Of a stretch of 64,000 nt of DNA, positions 7,996-15,955 are shown piece by piece; within the stretch, counting starts at the first letter, position 1; each line of letters opens with the position of its first letter. The DNA is taken from contig NZ_QKSM01000002.1 of assembly GCF_003234185.1 (NCBI RefSeq), forward strand, positions 62,001-126,000. The letters run 5' to 3'. The notes below the pieces were generated by a model, which was not told where the DNA came from, did no database searches, and worked only from the letters and a program-made list of their open reading frames with translations. Made by a program: the position numbers and the translations under genes. The stretch is from Curtobacterium sp. MCSS17_008. GTDB lineage: Bacteria; Actinomycetota; Actinomycetes; Actinomycetales; Microbacteriaceae.

Positions 7996-8390
7996 CGCGT
8001 CGGCGCGTGACGCCCGACGCGCACGGCCCAGGCGACGAGCGGCGCCTGCAGGGGCAGCCGCAGCACGGACACGAGCCGGGCCGCGCGGGAGGAACGGGGG
8101 CTGTCGAGCAGGTCGCCGGCCATCTTCACGTTGGCGGGGAAGACCGCGAGGAACAGCGCGGCCGCCGCCCAGCCGGACGCCCGGCGGGTCGTGGGGACGG
8201 CGAGCCCCGCGGCGATGCCGAGCTCGGCGGCGCCGGACGCCAGGGTGGTCAGGCGCGGCGGCAACCCGGACGGCACGATCCGGTCGTAGCCGCGGGGCCG
8301 CAGGAAGTGGGTGACGCCGGCGCCGCCGAGGAGCACGGCGAGCATCGTGGCCGTCCGGGTGGCGCGTCGTGCGCGCTCGCGTCGTCGCAT
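7992..8390 (-). CDS. DoxX-like membrane protein
   Basis: A 132-residue small integral membrane protein with about four transmembrane helices (ATMLAVLLGGAGVTHFL; LASGAAELGIAAGLAV; GWAAAALFLAVFPANVKMA; VLRLPLQAPLVAWAV). The THFLRP and FPANVKMA blocks are typical of DoxX/YkgB-type proteins. These are linked to redox or thiosulfate functions in some species, but no activity can be assigned here. The ATG at 8390 is preferred over one ten residues upstream because it sits next to the basic RRRERARR that precedes the first helix. Confidence 0.82.
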   Translation of the reverse strand: MRRRERARRATRTATMLAVLLGGAGVTHFLRPRGYDRIVPSGLPPRLTTLASGAAELGIAAGLAVPTTRRASGWAAAALFLAVFPANVKMAGDLLDSPRSSRAARLVSVLRLPLQAPLVAWAVRVGRHAPTR

Positions 8391-8424
8391 GGCCCCATCG
8401 TGCCCGCGGCAGCCGCGCACCGGC

Positions 8425-9750
8425 TCAGGTCAGCGCGGTCGCGACGAGGTCGAGCACGGCCGTCGCGACGTCCGCCTTGCTGCCGGAAACCTCCCGCACG
8501 ACGTCGCCGCCCGGTACCAGGACCTCGATGGCGTTCTCCTCGCGCTCGAAGCCCGCGTTCCACCCCACGTGGTTCACCACGAGCAGGTCGGCCGGCTTCC
8601 GGGCGATCTTCGCGCGGCCGAGTGCGATCCGCGCCGCACGGTCGGGCTCGGTCTCGGCCGCGAACCCGACGATGATCTGACCGGTCCGGCGCGTGGCGAC
8701 CAGGTCGGCGAGCACGTCGGGGTTCCGGACCAGCTCGAGCGTCATGGTGTCGCCCTGGTCGTCCTTCTTGAGCTTGTCGGGGCGGACCTGGGCCGGCCGG
8801 TAGTCGGCGACGGCGGCCGTCATCACGACGACGTCGGCCTCGGCCGCGGCGGCGTGCACGGCATCGGCGAGCTCCTGGGCGGAACCGACCGGCACGACCC
8901 TCGCCCCGAGCCCGTCCGTCAGGCCGCCGTCGACGTTCGCCGCCACCAGGGTCACGTCCGCGCCCCGACGGACGGCGTCGGCGGCGATCGCCACTCCCTG
9001 GCGGCCGCTCGAGCGGTTGCCGACGAAGCGCACCGGGTCGAACGGCTCGCGCGTGCCGCCGGCGCTGACGACGACACGGACCCCGGCGAGGTCGCCCTGG
9101 TCGCCCCGCGCACCGGTCGCGGTCGACGCGCCTGCGGGGACACCGGCGGGGAGGCCCGCCCCACCCCCGTCGGACCGGCCCGGCTCAGCGGACGGCTCGA
9201 GCACCGCGAGGGCCGCGGTGACGATGTCCTCGGGCTCGGCCATCCGGCCGATGCCGGCGTCGTCGCCCGTGAGCGCCCCGACCACGGGGCCGACGAAGCG
9301 GACGCCGCGACCCTGCAGGGTCCGGACGTTGGCGCGGGTCGCGGGGTGGTCCCACATCTGCGGGTGCATCGCGGGGGCGACGACGACCGGGGCCTCGGTC
9401 GCGAGCAGGGTCGTGCCGAGCAGGTCACCGGCCAGTCCGGCGGCCATGCGCGCGAGCGAGTCGGCGGTCGCCGGCGCGACGACGACCAGGTCGGCCCGGC
9501 GGCCCAGCGCGACGTGCCGCACCTCGGCGACGTCGTCCCACACGCTCGTCGTCACGGGGTTCCGGCTGAGTGCCTCGAGCGTCGGCAGTCCGACGAAGCG
9601 CAGTGCGCCCTCGGTCGGGACGACGTGCACGTCGTGGCCGCGCTTGACGAGGTCGCGGACGACCCCGACGGCCTTGTAGGCGGCGATGCCGCCGGTGATC
9701 CCGACGACGACGGACAGACGGCGACCTGCTGCAGCATCCACGTCGGTCAC
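8425..9750 (-). CDS. coaBC: Bifunctional phosphopantothenoylcysteine decarboxylase/synthase
   Basis: A 441-residue CoA biosynthesis enzyme. The N-terminal CoaC flavoprotein domain (about 1-190) has GITGGIAAYKAVGVVR, the HVALGRRADLVVVAPAT region with catalytic His, PAMHPQMW and GIGRMAEPEDI. The C-terminal CoaB ligase domain (about 225-441) has VVVSAGGTREPFDPVRF, NRSSGRQG and the PAQVRPDKLKK Lys loop. It joins cysteine to phosphopantothenate using CTP, then decarboxylates the product. At the place of the E. coli active-site Cys the protein reads ALTGDDAGIGR, with Thr rather than Cys. The GTG start at 9750 has no competing start. Confidence 0.95.
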   Translation of the reverse strand: MTDVDAAAGRRLSVVVGITGGIAAYKAVGVVRDLVKRGHDVHVVPTEGALRFVGLPTLEALSRNPVTTSVWDDVAEVRHVALGRRADLVVVAPATADSLARMAAGLAGDLLGTTLLATEAPVVVAPAMHPQMWDHPATRANVRTLQGRGVRFVGPVVGALTGDDAGIGRMAEPEDIVTAALAVLEPSAEPGRSDGGGAGLPAGVPAGASTATGARGDQGDLAGVRVVVSAGGTREPFDPVRFVGNRSSGRQGVAIAADAVRRGADVTLVAANVDGGLTDGLGARVVPVGSAQELADAVHAAAAEADVVVMTAAVADYRPAQVRPDKLKKDDQGDTMTLELVRNPDVLADLVATRRTGQIIVGFAAETEPDRAARIALGRAKIARKPADLLVVNHVGWNAGFEREENAIEVLVPGGDVVREVSGSKADVATAVLDLVATALT

Positions 9751-9782
9751 GCTACCCGGCGTGCCGTGCGAGGATCGAGCCC

Positions 9783-10571
9783 ATGTGCACCGTCGTCGTC
9801 CGCGTCGACCCCGCCGCCGCGTGGCCGGTCACCGTGCTCGCGCTCCGCGACGAGTCGCCGGACCGCCCCTGGGACGCCCCGGCCGCGTGGTGGCCCGACC
9901 GCGACCCGACGATCCGCGGTGTGCGGGACCGGTCGGCCGGGGGCGCGTGGCTCGCGGCGTCGGACCACGCCGGGCTCGCCGTCGTGCTGAACCGGGCCGA
10001 ACCGGTGCCGAGCGACGACGGCACCTGGACCACCCGCGGGGTGCTCCCGCTCGACGCCGTGACCGGTGCCGTGCCGGGCGCGGACGGCTCCCTGCCGACG
10101 ACCAGGGCCTTCAACCTGGTCCGGGCCACCGCCGAGGGGGTCGCGGTCGACACCTGGGACGGAACCGCGGTCCGCACGACCACGCTCGGCCCCGGCGTGC
10201 ACATGGTCACGCACGGTGCCCCGGACGACCCCGCTGCGCCGCGCATCGGCCGGTGGCTCGACGCCTTCCGCAGCGCGCCCGCCCCGAGCGGTCCGCCCGT
10301 GCTCGCTCCCTTCGACGAGCTCCGGACCGCCGACCTCGGCGACGACGCGGGCGACGGGTGGAGCGGTTGGTTCGGGGTGCTCGCCGAGTCGTCCGCCCTC
10401 CCTGCGGACGATCCGGACGCGATCCTCCGCGACGCCGTCGAGCCGGAGGGGCACGTCGCGACGCTGTCCGTCGTCGCCGCGGCGATCGGCCGGGACCGGA
10501 CCGTCCTGCAGCACGCGCGACTCGAGCGACCCGGACGCCTCGACGGTTCCGTGGAGCTGCACCGGGCCTGA
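9783..10571 (+). CDS. NRDE (TANGO2-like) family protein
   Basis: A 262-residue protein with the conserved N-terminal MCTVVVRVDP (Cys2 as probable N-terminal nucleophile) and the LALRDESPDRPWD motif that names the NRDE family. Further blocks are GAWLAASDHAGLAVVLNR and RAFNLVRA. It resembles N-terminal-nucleophile hydrolases; eukaryotic TANGO2 is implicated in haem or lipid handling. The real substrate is unknown. It is divergent from coaBC with only a 32-bp gap, so the promoters overlap. Confidence 0.85.
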   Translation: MCTVVVRVDPAAAWPVTVLALRDESPDRPWDAPAAWWPDRDPTIRGVRDRSAGGAWLAASDHAGLAVVLNRAEPVPSDDGTWTTRGVLPLDAVTGAVPGADGSLPTTRAFNLVRATAEGVAVDTWDGTAVRTTTLGPGVHMVTHGAPDDPAAPRIGRWLDAFRSAPAPSGPPVLAPFDELRTADLGDDAGDGWSGWFGVLAESSALPADDPDAILRDAVEPEGHVATLSVVAAAIGRDRTVLQHARLERPGRLDGSVELHRA

Positions 10572-10644
10572 CCGCGGCCGCCTCTGGTCCCGGAGGTGGC
10601 GTGGCGGCGGCGCGTCGTGCCTCCCGTCCGGACCGGGGGTGCGG
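10572..10644. other. Gap with a partial family-1 repeat
   Basis: This convergent gap contains one arm of the family-1 repeat, tgcctcccgtccggacc (10617-10633 region), with a poorly matching partner (ggtcccggaggtgg). It may be a decayed hairpin terminator. Confidence 0.5.
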
Positions 10645-11574
10645 TCAGTCGGGGGCGTGCGTGTCCGTGAGGTCCTCGGCGACCGCCCAGAGCGAGCGGG
10701 CGAGGTCCGCGCTGCGCGCCGAGCGCGGCACCGACACCGTGGTGGTCGGCCCCGTGAGGCCGCCGAACCCGGACGGTCCGTAGTAGGCGCCGCCGACCGC
10801 CGCTGGACCCACAGCGGCGTACAGGAGCGGCTCGGCCCCCTGCTCGACCGCCTGCGTGAAGGGGAGGGCGCGGTCGCGGGACCGGACCGGGTGGGAGCGC
10901 CCGAGCGAGCGGCCCGCGGACTGCAGGTTCGTGCGGGTGTAGCCGGGGTGGGCCGCCGTGCTGACGAGGGGCCAGTCCCGCTCGACGGACAGCCGGTGCA
11001 GGTGCAGGGCGAGGAGCAGGTCCGCGAGCTTCGACTGCGCGTACGCGCGCCAGCCGTTGTAGCCGCGCTCCCACTGCAGGTCGGCGAAGCGGATGGTGCC
11101 CGGGATCGCGGCGAGGCTCGACATGGTCGCGACCCGCGGGGCGGGACGCGCGCCGGCGCGGGGGGCGGCCCGCAGCAGCGTCGGCAGCAGCAGGTTCGTC
11201 AGTGCGAGGTGGCCGAGGAAGTTCGTGCCGAACTGCAGCTCGAACCCGTCCGTCGTCTCGAAACGCCGCGGCGGAGCCATGACGCCGGCGTTGTTCACGA
11301 GCACGTCGAGCGGGCGGTCGTCGGCAGCGATGCCCGTGGCGAATCGGCGCACGCTGGCGAGGTCGGCGAGGTCGAGCTCCCGCACCTCGACGTCGGCCGT
11401 GGGGTGCGCACGGCGGATCCGGTCCGCCGCGTCGTCCCCCTTCGACGGGGTCCTGACCGCCAGGACGACGCTCGCACCCGCGCCGGCCAGGCGCTTCGCG
11501 GTCTCCTCGCCGGTGCCGCTGTTGGCGCCCGTGACGACGATGCGGCGCCCGGCCTGGTCGGGGATGTTCGGCAT
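10645..11574 (-). CDS. Short-chain dehydrogenase/reductase
   Basis: A 309-residue NAD(P)-dependent oxidoreductase of the classical to retinol-dehydrogenase-like SDR type. It has the Rossmann TGANSGTGEETAKRLAGAGA (TGxxxGxG), LDVLVNNAGVMAPP, and the catalytic Ser region VATMSSLAAIPG with the YxxxK of AYAQSKLADLL. The substrate is not evident. The ATG at 11574 begins MPNIPDQAGRR, close to the first beta strand. It is divergent from the LLM monooxygenase with an 83-bp shared regulatory region. Confidence 0.9.
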   Translation of the reverse strand: MPNIPDQAGRRIVVTGANSGTGEETAKRLAGAGASVVLAVRTPSKGDDAADRIRRAHPTADVEVRELDLADLASVRRFATGIAADDRPLDVLVNNAGVMAPPRRFETTDGFELQFGTNFLGHLALTNLLLPTLLRAAPRAGARPAPRVATMSSLAAIPGTIRFADLQWERGYNGWRAYAQSKLADLLLALHLHRLSVERDWPLVSTAAHPGYTRTNLQSAGRSLGRSHPVRSRDRALPFTQAVEQGAEPLLYAAVGPAAVGGAYYGPSGFGGLTGPTTTVSVPRSARSADLARSLWAVAEDLTDTHAPD

Positions 11575-11622
11575 GCGCGCGACCGTACGCGTGCGGGGCT
11601 GGCCGATCGCCGTGCACCGTGC

Positions 11623-11641
11623 TATATTCATGCAAACGCAT
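11623..11641 (+). promoter_or_regulatory. Promoter -10 and ATGC-AAAC-GCAT palindrome upstream of LLM gene
   Basis: TATATT at 11623-11628 looks like a -10 box, immediately followed by the 12-bp inverted repeat ATGCAAACGCAT at 11630-11641. That position covers the likely transcription start, so a repressor could act here. The -35 is weak (tggccg near 11600). Confidence 0.45.
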
Positions 11642-11657
11642 CGATCAGGAGGCGCGC

Positions 11658-12767
11658 ATGAGCAACGCATTCGGCACCGACCGTCCCTCGGACGTCCCGC
11701 CGCCCGCACCCGAGCGGATCGGCTCGGTGCAGCTCGGTCTCGACACCTTCGGCGACGTCACCGAACGGGCGGACGGTTCCCTGCGCTCGGACGCCCAGAG
11801 CATCCGCGACGTCATCGACCAGGCGGTGCTGGCGGACGAGGTCGGCATCGACTTCATCGGCGTCGGCGAGCACCACCGCGAGGACTTCGTGGTGAGCGCG
11901 CCCGAGGTCGTCCTCGCCGCGATCGCCGCCCGGACGTCGCGCATCCGCATGGGCAGCGCCGTCACGGTGCTGTCCTCCGACGACCCGGTCCGGGTCTACG
12001 AACGCTTCGCGACGGTCGACGCGCTGTCGGACGGTCGCGCCGAGGTGATCCTCGGCCGGGGGTCGTTCACCGAGTCCTTCCCCCTCTTCGGCTACGACCT
12101 GTCCGACTACGAGGTCCTGTTCGAGGAGAAGCTGCAGCTCTGGAACGCGCTCCGCGGCGGCGACGCCGTCACGTGGTCCGGCACCAAGCGTGCCTCCCTC
12201 ACGGACCAGGACGTCTTCCCGAAGCTCGAGCACGGCCCGATCCCGACGTGGATCGGCGTCGGCGGATCGCCCCAGTCCGTCATCCGCGCGGCGTCCTACG
12301 GGCTGCCGCTGTTCCTCGCCATCATCGGCGGGCAGCCGGCGCAGTTCGCCCCGTTCTCGCGGCTCTACCGACAGGCGCTCACGCAGCTCGACCTCCCGCA
12401 GCAGCCGATCGCGATGCACTCGCCGGGCTTCGTCGCCGAGACCGACGAGGAGGCCGCCGAGCGCTACTGGCCGTACCACAAGGCCGTCACCGACCGACTC
12501 GGCCGGGAGCGCGGCTGGCCGCCCCTCGACGCCGCCCAGTACCAGGCCGGCCTGTCCGCAGGCGGGTCGCTCTACGTGGGGTCGCCGGAGACCGTGGCGC
12601 GGAAGGTCGCGCGGAACATGCGGATCCTCGGCGTCTCGCGGTTCGACATGCGGTACGCGACCGGTCGCCTGCCGCACGAGGACATGATGCGCTCGATCGA
12701 GCTCTACGGCACGCGGGTCGCTCCGCGGGTGCGCGAGCTGCTGGCCGAGCCGGTCCCGGTGCCGTAG
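11658..12767 (+). CDS. LLM class flavin-dependent oxidoreductase (2I7G-like)
   Basis: A 369-residue bacterial luciferase-like monooxygenase fold (TIM barrel) that uses reduced FMN or F420 to act on an unknown organic substrate. Visible are QLGLDTFGDV, FIGVGEHHREDF (the His-His flavin-site strand), RMGSAVTVLSSDDPVRVYE, and VILGRGSFTESFPLFGY, a set typical of the Atu2307/SP_0267 subfamily. The ATG has an excellent AGGAGG site (11647-11652). An FMN reductase is encoded 20 kb away (32215), which could supply reduced flavin, but there is no direct linkage. Confidence 0.9.
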   Translation: MSNAFGTDRPSDVPPPAPERIGSVQLGLDTFGDVTERADGSLRSDAQSIRDVIDQAVLADEVGIDFIGVGEHHREDFVVSAPEVVLAAIAARTSRIRMGSAVTVLSSDDPVRVYERFATVDALSDGRAEVILGRGSFTESFPLFGYDLSDYEVLFEEKLQLWNALRGGDAVTWSGTKRASLTDQDVFPKLEHGPIPTWIGVGGSPQSVIRAASYGLPLFLAIIGGQPAQFAPFSRLYRQALTQLDLPQQPIAMHSPGFVAETDEEAAERYWPYHKAVTDRLGRERGWPPLDAAQYQAGLSAGGSLYVGSPETVARKVARNMRILGVSRFDMRYATGRLPHEDMMRSIELYGTRVAPRVRELLAEPVPVP

Positions 12768-12847
12768 CGGACGCCGTCGCTGTCGTCCGGGAGGCCCGTC
12801 CCGCTCCGCCACGTCGGCTCACGGCGGCGGCGGGTACGGTCCAGGGC

Positions 12848-13474
12848 ATGTCGCCCCGTGCCAACATCGTCGAGCGTCGGTTCCGTGGTCGGATCATGGG
12901 CGTCGGGACGACGTCGGGCGTCCGGTTCGTCGTCGGGATGTGGGAGCGCTCGCCGTTCGGGGCCTTCACGGACGTCTTCGTGGAGCAGCCCGACGGGTCG
13001 AGCGTGCTCCTCGCCCCGGACGAGATCGTCGCCGCCTACGTCTCCGGGACGTACCGTTTCGACACCGTCTCGGTCGTCGACGTGCGCGCCCGCCGGACCG
13101 CCCGCGGCCTCGAACTCGACGCGGGCCCGCTCCGCGCCACGATCGACGTCGGGACCATCTCCCCGCTCGGTCGGGTCCTGCGCATCGTGCCGAAGCCCGT
13201 GGCGCGTGACCCCCGGTGGCTGGCGGCGATCGACCCGATCGCCCGCCTCGTCGCCCCCGGGGCCGGGACGGCCGGCACCGCAGGCGGAGGACGCCGCGAG
13301 TACTACGGCGTGACCGGGGCGCACGACGTCACCGCGGTGCGCGGGTCGTGGGCGGGGGAGCCGCTCGGTGCCCTGGCACCGCTCGACCCGCCCGTGGCGT
13401 TCGGCTTCGCATCGATGCCACGAGTGCCCCAGGTCGTCGACGTCGAGACGACCATCCGCGAGCCCGCCGCCTGA
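12848..13474 (+). CDS. Conserved hypothetical protein
   Basis: I do not recognise the family. The 208-residue protein begins MSPRANIVERRFRGRIMGVG, followed by a mostly beta region (RFVVGMWERSPFGAFTDVFV; VLLAPDEIVAAYVSGTYRFD; LELDAGPLRATIDVG) and a C-terminal part with REYYGVTGAHDVTAVRGSW. It has no signal peptide, membrane segment or cofactor motif. The regular beta pattern suggests a sandwich or barrel. Codon use matches its neighbours. It stands alone downstream of the LLM gene with an 80-bp gap. Confidence 0.65.
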   Translation: MSPRANIVERRFRGRIMGVGTTSGVRFVVGMWERSPFGAFTDVFVEQPDGSSVLLAPDEIVAAYVSGTYRFDTVSVVDVRARRTARGLELDAGPLRATIDVGTISPLGRVLRIVPKPVARDPRWLAAIDPIARLVAPGAGTAGTAGGGRREYYGVTGAHDVTAVRGSWAGEPLGALAPLDPPVAFGFASMPRVPQVVDVETTIREPAA

Positions 13475-13809
13475 CCCGGGCTCGTCGGCGTGCTCGTGCT
13501 CGTGCTGGGCCCGTGCTCGTGCTGGGCCCCTGCTCGTGCTCGTGCTCGTGCCCGTTCCTTCCCATGACGACCGCGATGCCTGGTCGTTTCGGGCGTACCT
13601 GGCGTTCCCGGAGGGCCAGGTACGCCCGTTCACGCCAGGTACGCCCGTTCACGCCAGGTACGCCCGTTCACGCCAGGTACGCCCGTTCTGGCCAGGCGCG
13701 CGCCGGGCAGGTCCCAGCGACGAGGGGCACACTGGCCGGAACGGAACGCGCCCGGGCAGTGCCCGGCCGGACGTCGAGCACAACGGGGCGCACGACGAAC
13801 AGGAGCATC
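13475..13809. repeat. Intergenic region with GCTCGT microsatellite and family-3 units
   Basis: No gene is seen. 13490-13553 is a run of GCTCGT hexamers broken twice by GGGCCC. 13616-13691 holds four tandem 19-bp units of ccaggtacgcccgttcacg (the last ends ctgg). An inverted copy, cgtttcgggcgtacctgg, precedes them at 13585-13602. The same 19-bp unit recurs at 35745-35817. Confidence 0.85.
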
Positions 13810-14301
13810 ATGACCGACACGCAGGCAGACCAGCGCGCAGCCATCTCGGACATCGTCCACGGTGCCCGCACCGCCCTGCTCACCACCGTCAGCGAGGACG
13901 GACAGCTGCACGCACGGCCCCTGGCCGTGCAGGACAAGGCGTTCCACGGGACGCTCCGCTTCCTGGTGCAGGACGGCAGCGAGAAGGTGGCGGACATCGC
14001 GCGCAACCCGCACGTCAACGTGGCCATCGAGTCGCAGGGCGGGTACCTCTCCATCGCGGGCACCGCGACGGTGACGCGCGACGAGTCCGTCGTCGACGAG
14101 CTCTGGTCACCGTTCGCCGAGGCCTGGTTCCCGGACGGCCGACAGGACCCGACGATCCGGCTCCTCACCGTCGAGGGCGACTCCGTCGAGTACTGGACGC
14201 AGGACACCGGCCCGGTGGGGAGTCTAGTGCAGACCCTGAAGGCCGCCATCGGCAAGCAGAGCCAGCCCGACACCGGCCACCACGGCACCGTCGAGCTCTA
14301 G
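13810..14301 (+). CDS. Pyridoxamine 5'-phosphate oxidase-like (general stress) protein
   Basis: A 163-residue split-barrel flavin-binding protein of the general-stress FMN-binding type. Features are the N-terminal helix DIVHGARTALLTTVSEDGQL, then RPLAVQDKAFHGTLRFLVQD, VNVAIESQGGYLSIAGTATV, and the DELWSPFAEAWFPDGRQDP segment typical of GSP26-like members. It probably binds FMN or a deazaflavin. The ATG at 13810 is preceded by AGGAG. It ends next to a very strong hairpin. Confidence 0.88.
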   Translation: MTDTQADQRAAISDIVHGARTALLTTVSEDGQLHARPLAVQDKAFHGTLRFLVQDGSEKVADIARNPHVNVAIESQGGYLSIAGTATVTRDESVVDELWSPFAEAWFPDGRQDPTIRLLTVEGDSVEYWTQDTGPVGSLVQTLKAAIGKQSQPDTGHHGTVEL

Positions 14302-14320
14302 CGGGACCCCTCGTCCGCGG

Positions 14321-14386
14321 GGAACGCAACGTCGGCGGTTGCTCGCAGCGCTACCGCACTGCGAGCAACCGCCGACGTTGCGTTCC
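14321..14386. terminator. 28-bp perfect inverted repeat between convergent genes
   Basis: Arms 14321-14348 and 14359-14386 are exact complements (ggaacgcaacgtcggcggtt...), with a 10-nt loop. No T tract follows on either strand, but the stem would strongly block both convergent genes. It is unusually long and perfect for a simple terminator. Confidence 0.8.
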
Positions 14387-14401
14387 GCGAGGGCGCGGGC
14401 G

Positions 14402-15655
14402 TCAGGGCGGGCCGAGCAGCCAGAGCACCGCGACGAGCACCGGCTGGCCGAGCAGTGCGCAGCTGACGAAGGTCCAGCGCATCCAGGGCCGGGCGACGAG
14501 CTCGGGGGAGCCGAACAGCGGCGCGAGCGGCATGAGCAGCCGGGGCGTCGAGGCCATCGGCAACGACACCGCGAAGATGTAGAGCGCGTAGGCGGCCGAG
14601 TACAGCACCGTCGTCGACCCGAGCCGCCGGGTCGAGCGTCGGAGGAGCCACACCGGGTACGCCACGAGCAGGAACACCACGATGAGGATGCCGCCGACGC
14701 CGAGCCACCGCGCGGCGATGAGGAACCACGGGGTCATCGGCGTGAACTCGACCCGTCCGATGAAGTTCACCCACCACGACATCTCGGTCTCGAGGTACGC
14801 GTCCGGCCGCCCGGTCACGTACGCGGCGATGGCGGGCCACGCGAGTCCGGCGGTGGCCATCACCACACCGGCCGCCACGACACGGACCCGCTCGGCGAGG
14901 GGGAAGGCGTCGAGCGACCGCACCCCGGTCCCCGCGGCCTCGCGACGTGCGCGGACCCAGCGGACGAGCGCGACGACCCCGAGCAGGAGCGGCACCGCGA
15001 GCGCCCCCGGACGCGTGAACGCCGCGACGACCCCGAGCGCCGTCAGCAGGCCGTAGCGTCGGCGTTCGAGCGCGAGGAGCGCCCCGAAGGTGAGTGCGAG
15101 GAAGGTGCTCTCCGCGTACCCGACCTGCAGCAGGAACGACAGCGGGCCGCACGCGAAGAAGAACACGGCCCACATCGCCGCGGCGTGCCCGGCGTGGTCG
15201 CTGACGAGCCGGTGCAGCAGGAAGGTCGCGACGAGCCCGGCGACGAGGGCGACGAGCGGTGCACCGACCGCGAACGGGACGCCCGTCGACGCCGTCAACA
15301 TGCGGATGGCGAAGGGGAACGCCGGCAGGAACGCCCACGCGTTCTGCGACACGTGGCCGGCTTCGTCGAGGGGGAGCGTGGTGGGGTACCCGTGCACGGA
15401 GATCTGCTCGTAGTACTGCCCGTCCCACGCCGTCAGGAACGCGCCGAACCCGTGCTCGTTGCCCCAGATCGCGTTGTCCGGCATCGCCCGTGCCATGAGC
15501 GGGTAGGCCAGCGCGAGCCAGACCGTCGACACGATGCGGCCACCACCCCAGACGAGCAGCACCGCGGCCCACACGGGGAGGCTCGTCGCGAGGTCGACGA
15601 TGCGGCGACGACCGTTCGCGAGCGACCCGGGGACGGCGCCGTCGTACCGGCTCAC
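14402..15655 (-). CDS. PIG-V-like membrane mannosyltransferase
   Basis: A 417-residue integral membrane protein with about 9-10 hydrophobic helices (for example LPVWAAVLLVWGGGRIVS and VRVVAAGVVMATAGLAWPAI). The first extracytoplasmic loop has WDGQYYEQISVHGYPTTLP, matching the WDGxWY...GY signature of the PIG-V/GPI mannosyltransferase-2-like GT-C family. Such enzymes use polyprenyl-phosphate sugars to decorate wall glycans or proteins on the outer face. The GTG at 15653-15655 is chosen as the first start in frame before the helical part. It is divergent from the MFS gene across a 300-bp gap. Confidence 0.8.
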   Translation of the reverse strand: MSRYDGAVPGSLANGRRRIVDLATSLPVWAAVLLVWGGGRIVSTVWLALAYPLMARAMPDNAIWGNEHGFGAFLTAWDGQYYEQISVHGYPTTLPLDEAGHVSQNAWAFLPAFPFAIRMLTASTGVPFAVGAPLVALVAGLVATFLLHRLVSDHAGHAAAMWAVFFFACGPLSFLLQVGYAESTFLALTFGALLALERRRYGLLTALGVVAAFTRPGALAVPLLLGVVALVRWVRARREAAGTGVRSLDAFPLAERVRVVAAGVVMATAGLAWPAIAAYVTGRPDAYLETEMSWWVNFIGRVEFTPMTPWFLIAARWLGVGGILIVVFLLVAYPVWLLRRSTRRLGSTTVLYSAAYALYIFAVSLPMASTPRLLMPLAPLFGSPELVARPWMRWTFVSCALLGQPVLVAVLWLLGPP

Positions 15656-15955
15656 CGGCCCGTTCCGTCCGACGCAGGGCTGATGAGGGGCACCCTCCGA
15701 GGGTATCCAGGCGATCCTGGCATCCGCCGCACCGGCCGCCAGGCTCGTCGCCGGGTGCGCGGGCCGACCCGGCCCGCCGGGTGGTCGGCCGTCGTCGCGG
15801 CGGCGACCCGTGCCTCCCGGCCGGGCGCGGCCCCTCGCGCTCCCTGAGCGGAACCTCACCGTGCCGGCGGCGACGGCGGTGCGCTGGACGCGTCGCGCGG
15901 TCGGTCCGGCGGGCCGCGCGTGCAGAAACCGAGCGGGCATAGCATTCGACGTGAC
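15656..15955. other. Divergent intergenic region
   Basis: Three hundred bases between divergent genes. I see no convincing gene. It contains a partial family-1 repeat (gtgcctcccggccgggcgcgg near 15809) and a possible -10 (tagcat) near 15942 for the MFS gene. Confidence 0.5.

Noticed and set aside
12704-13633. Minus-strand frame opposite the hypothetical gene at 12848-13474
   Set aside because: The plus-strand frame has a normal start, balanced composition and strand pattern; the minus-strand frame is charged shadow sequence.
13585-13691. Possible CRISPR array from tandem repeats
   Set aside because: Units are directly adjacent with no spacers, one copy is inverted and no cas gene is in the window.
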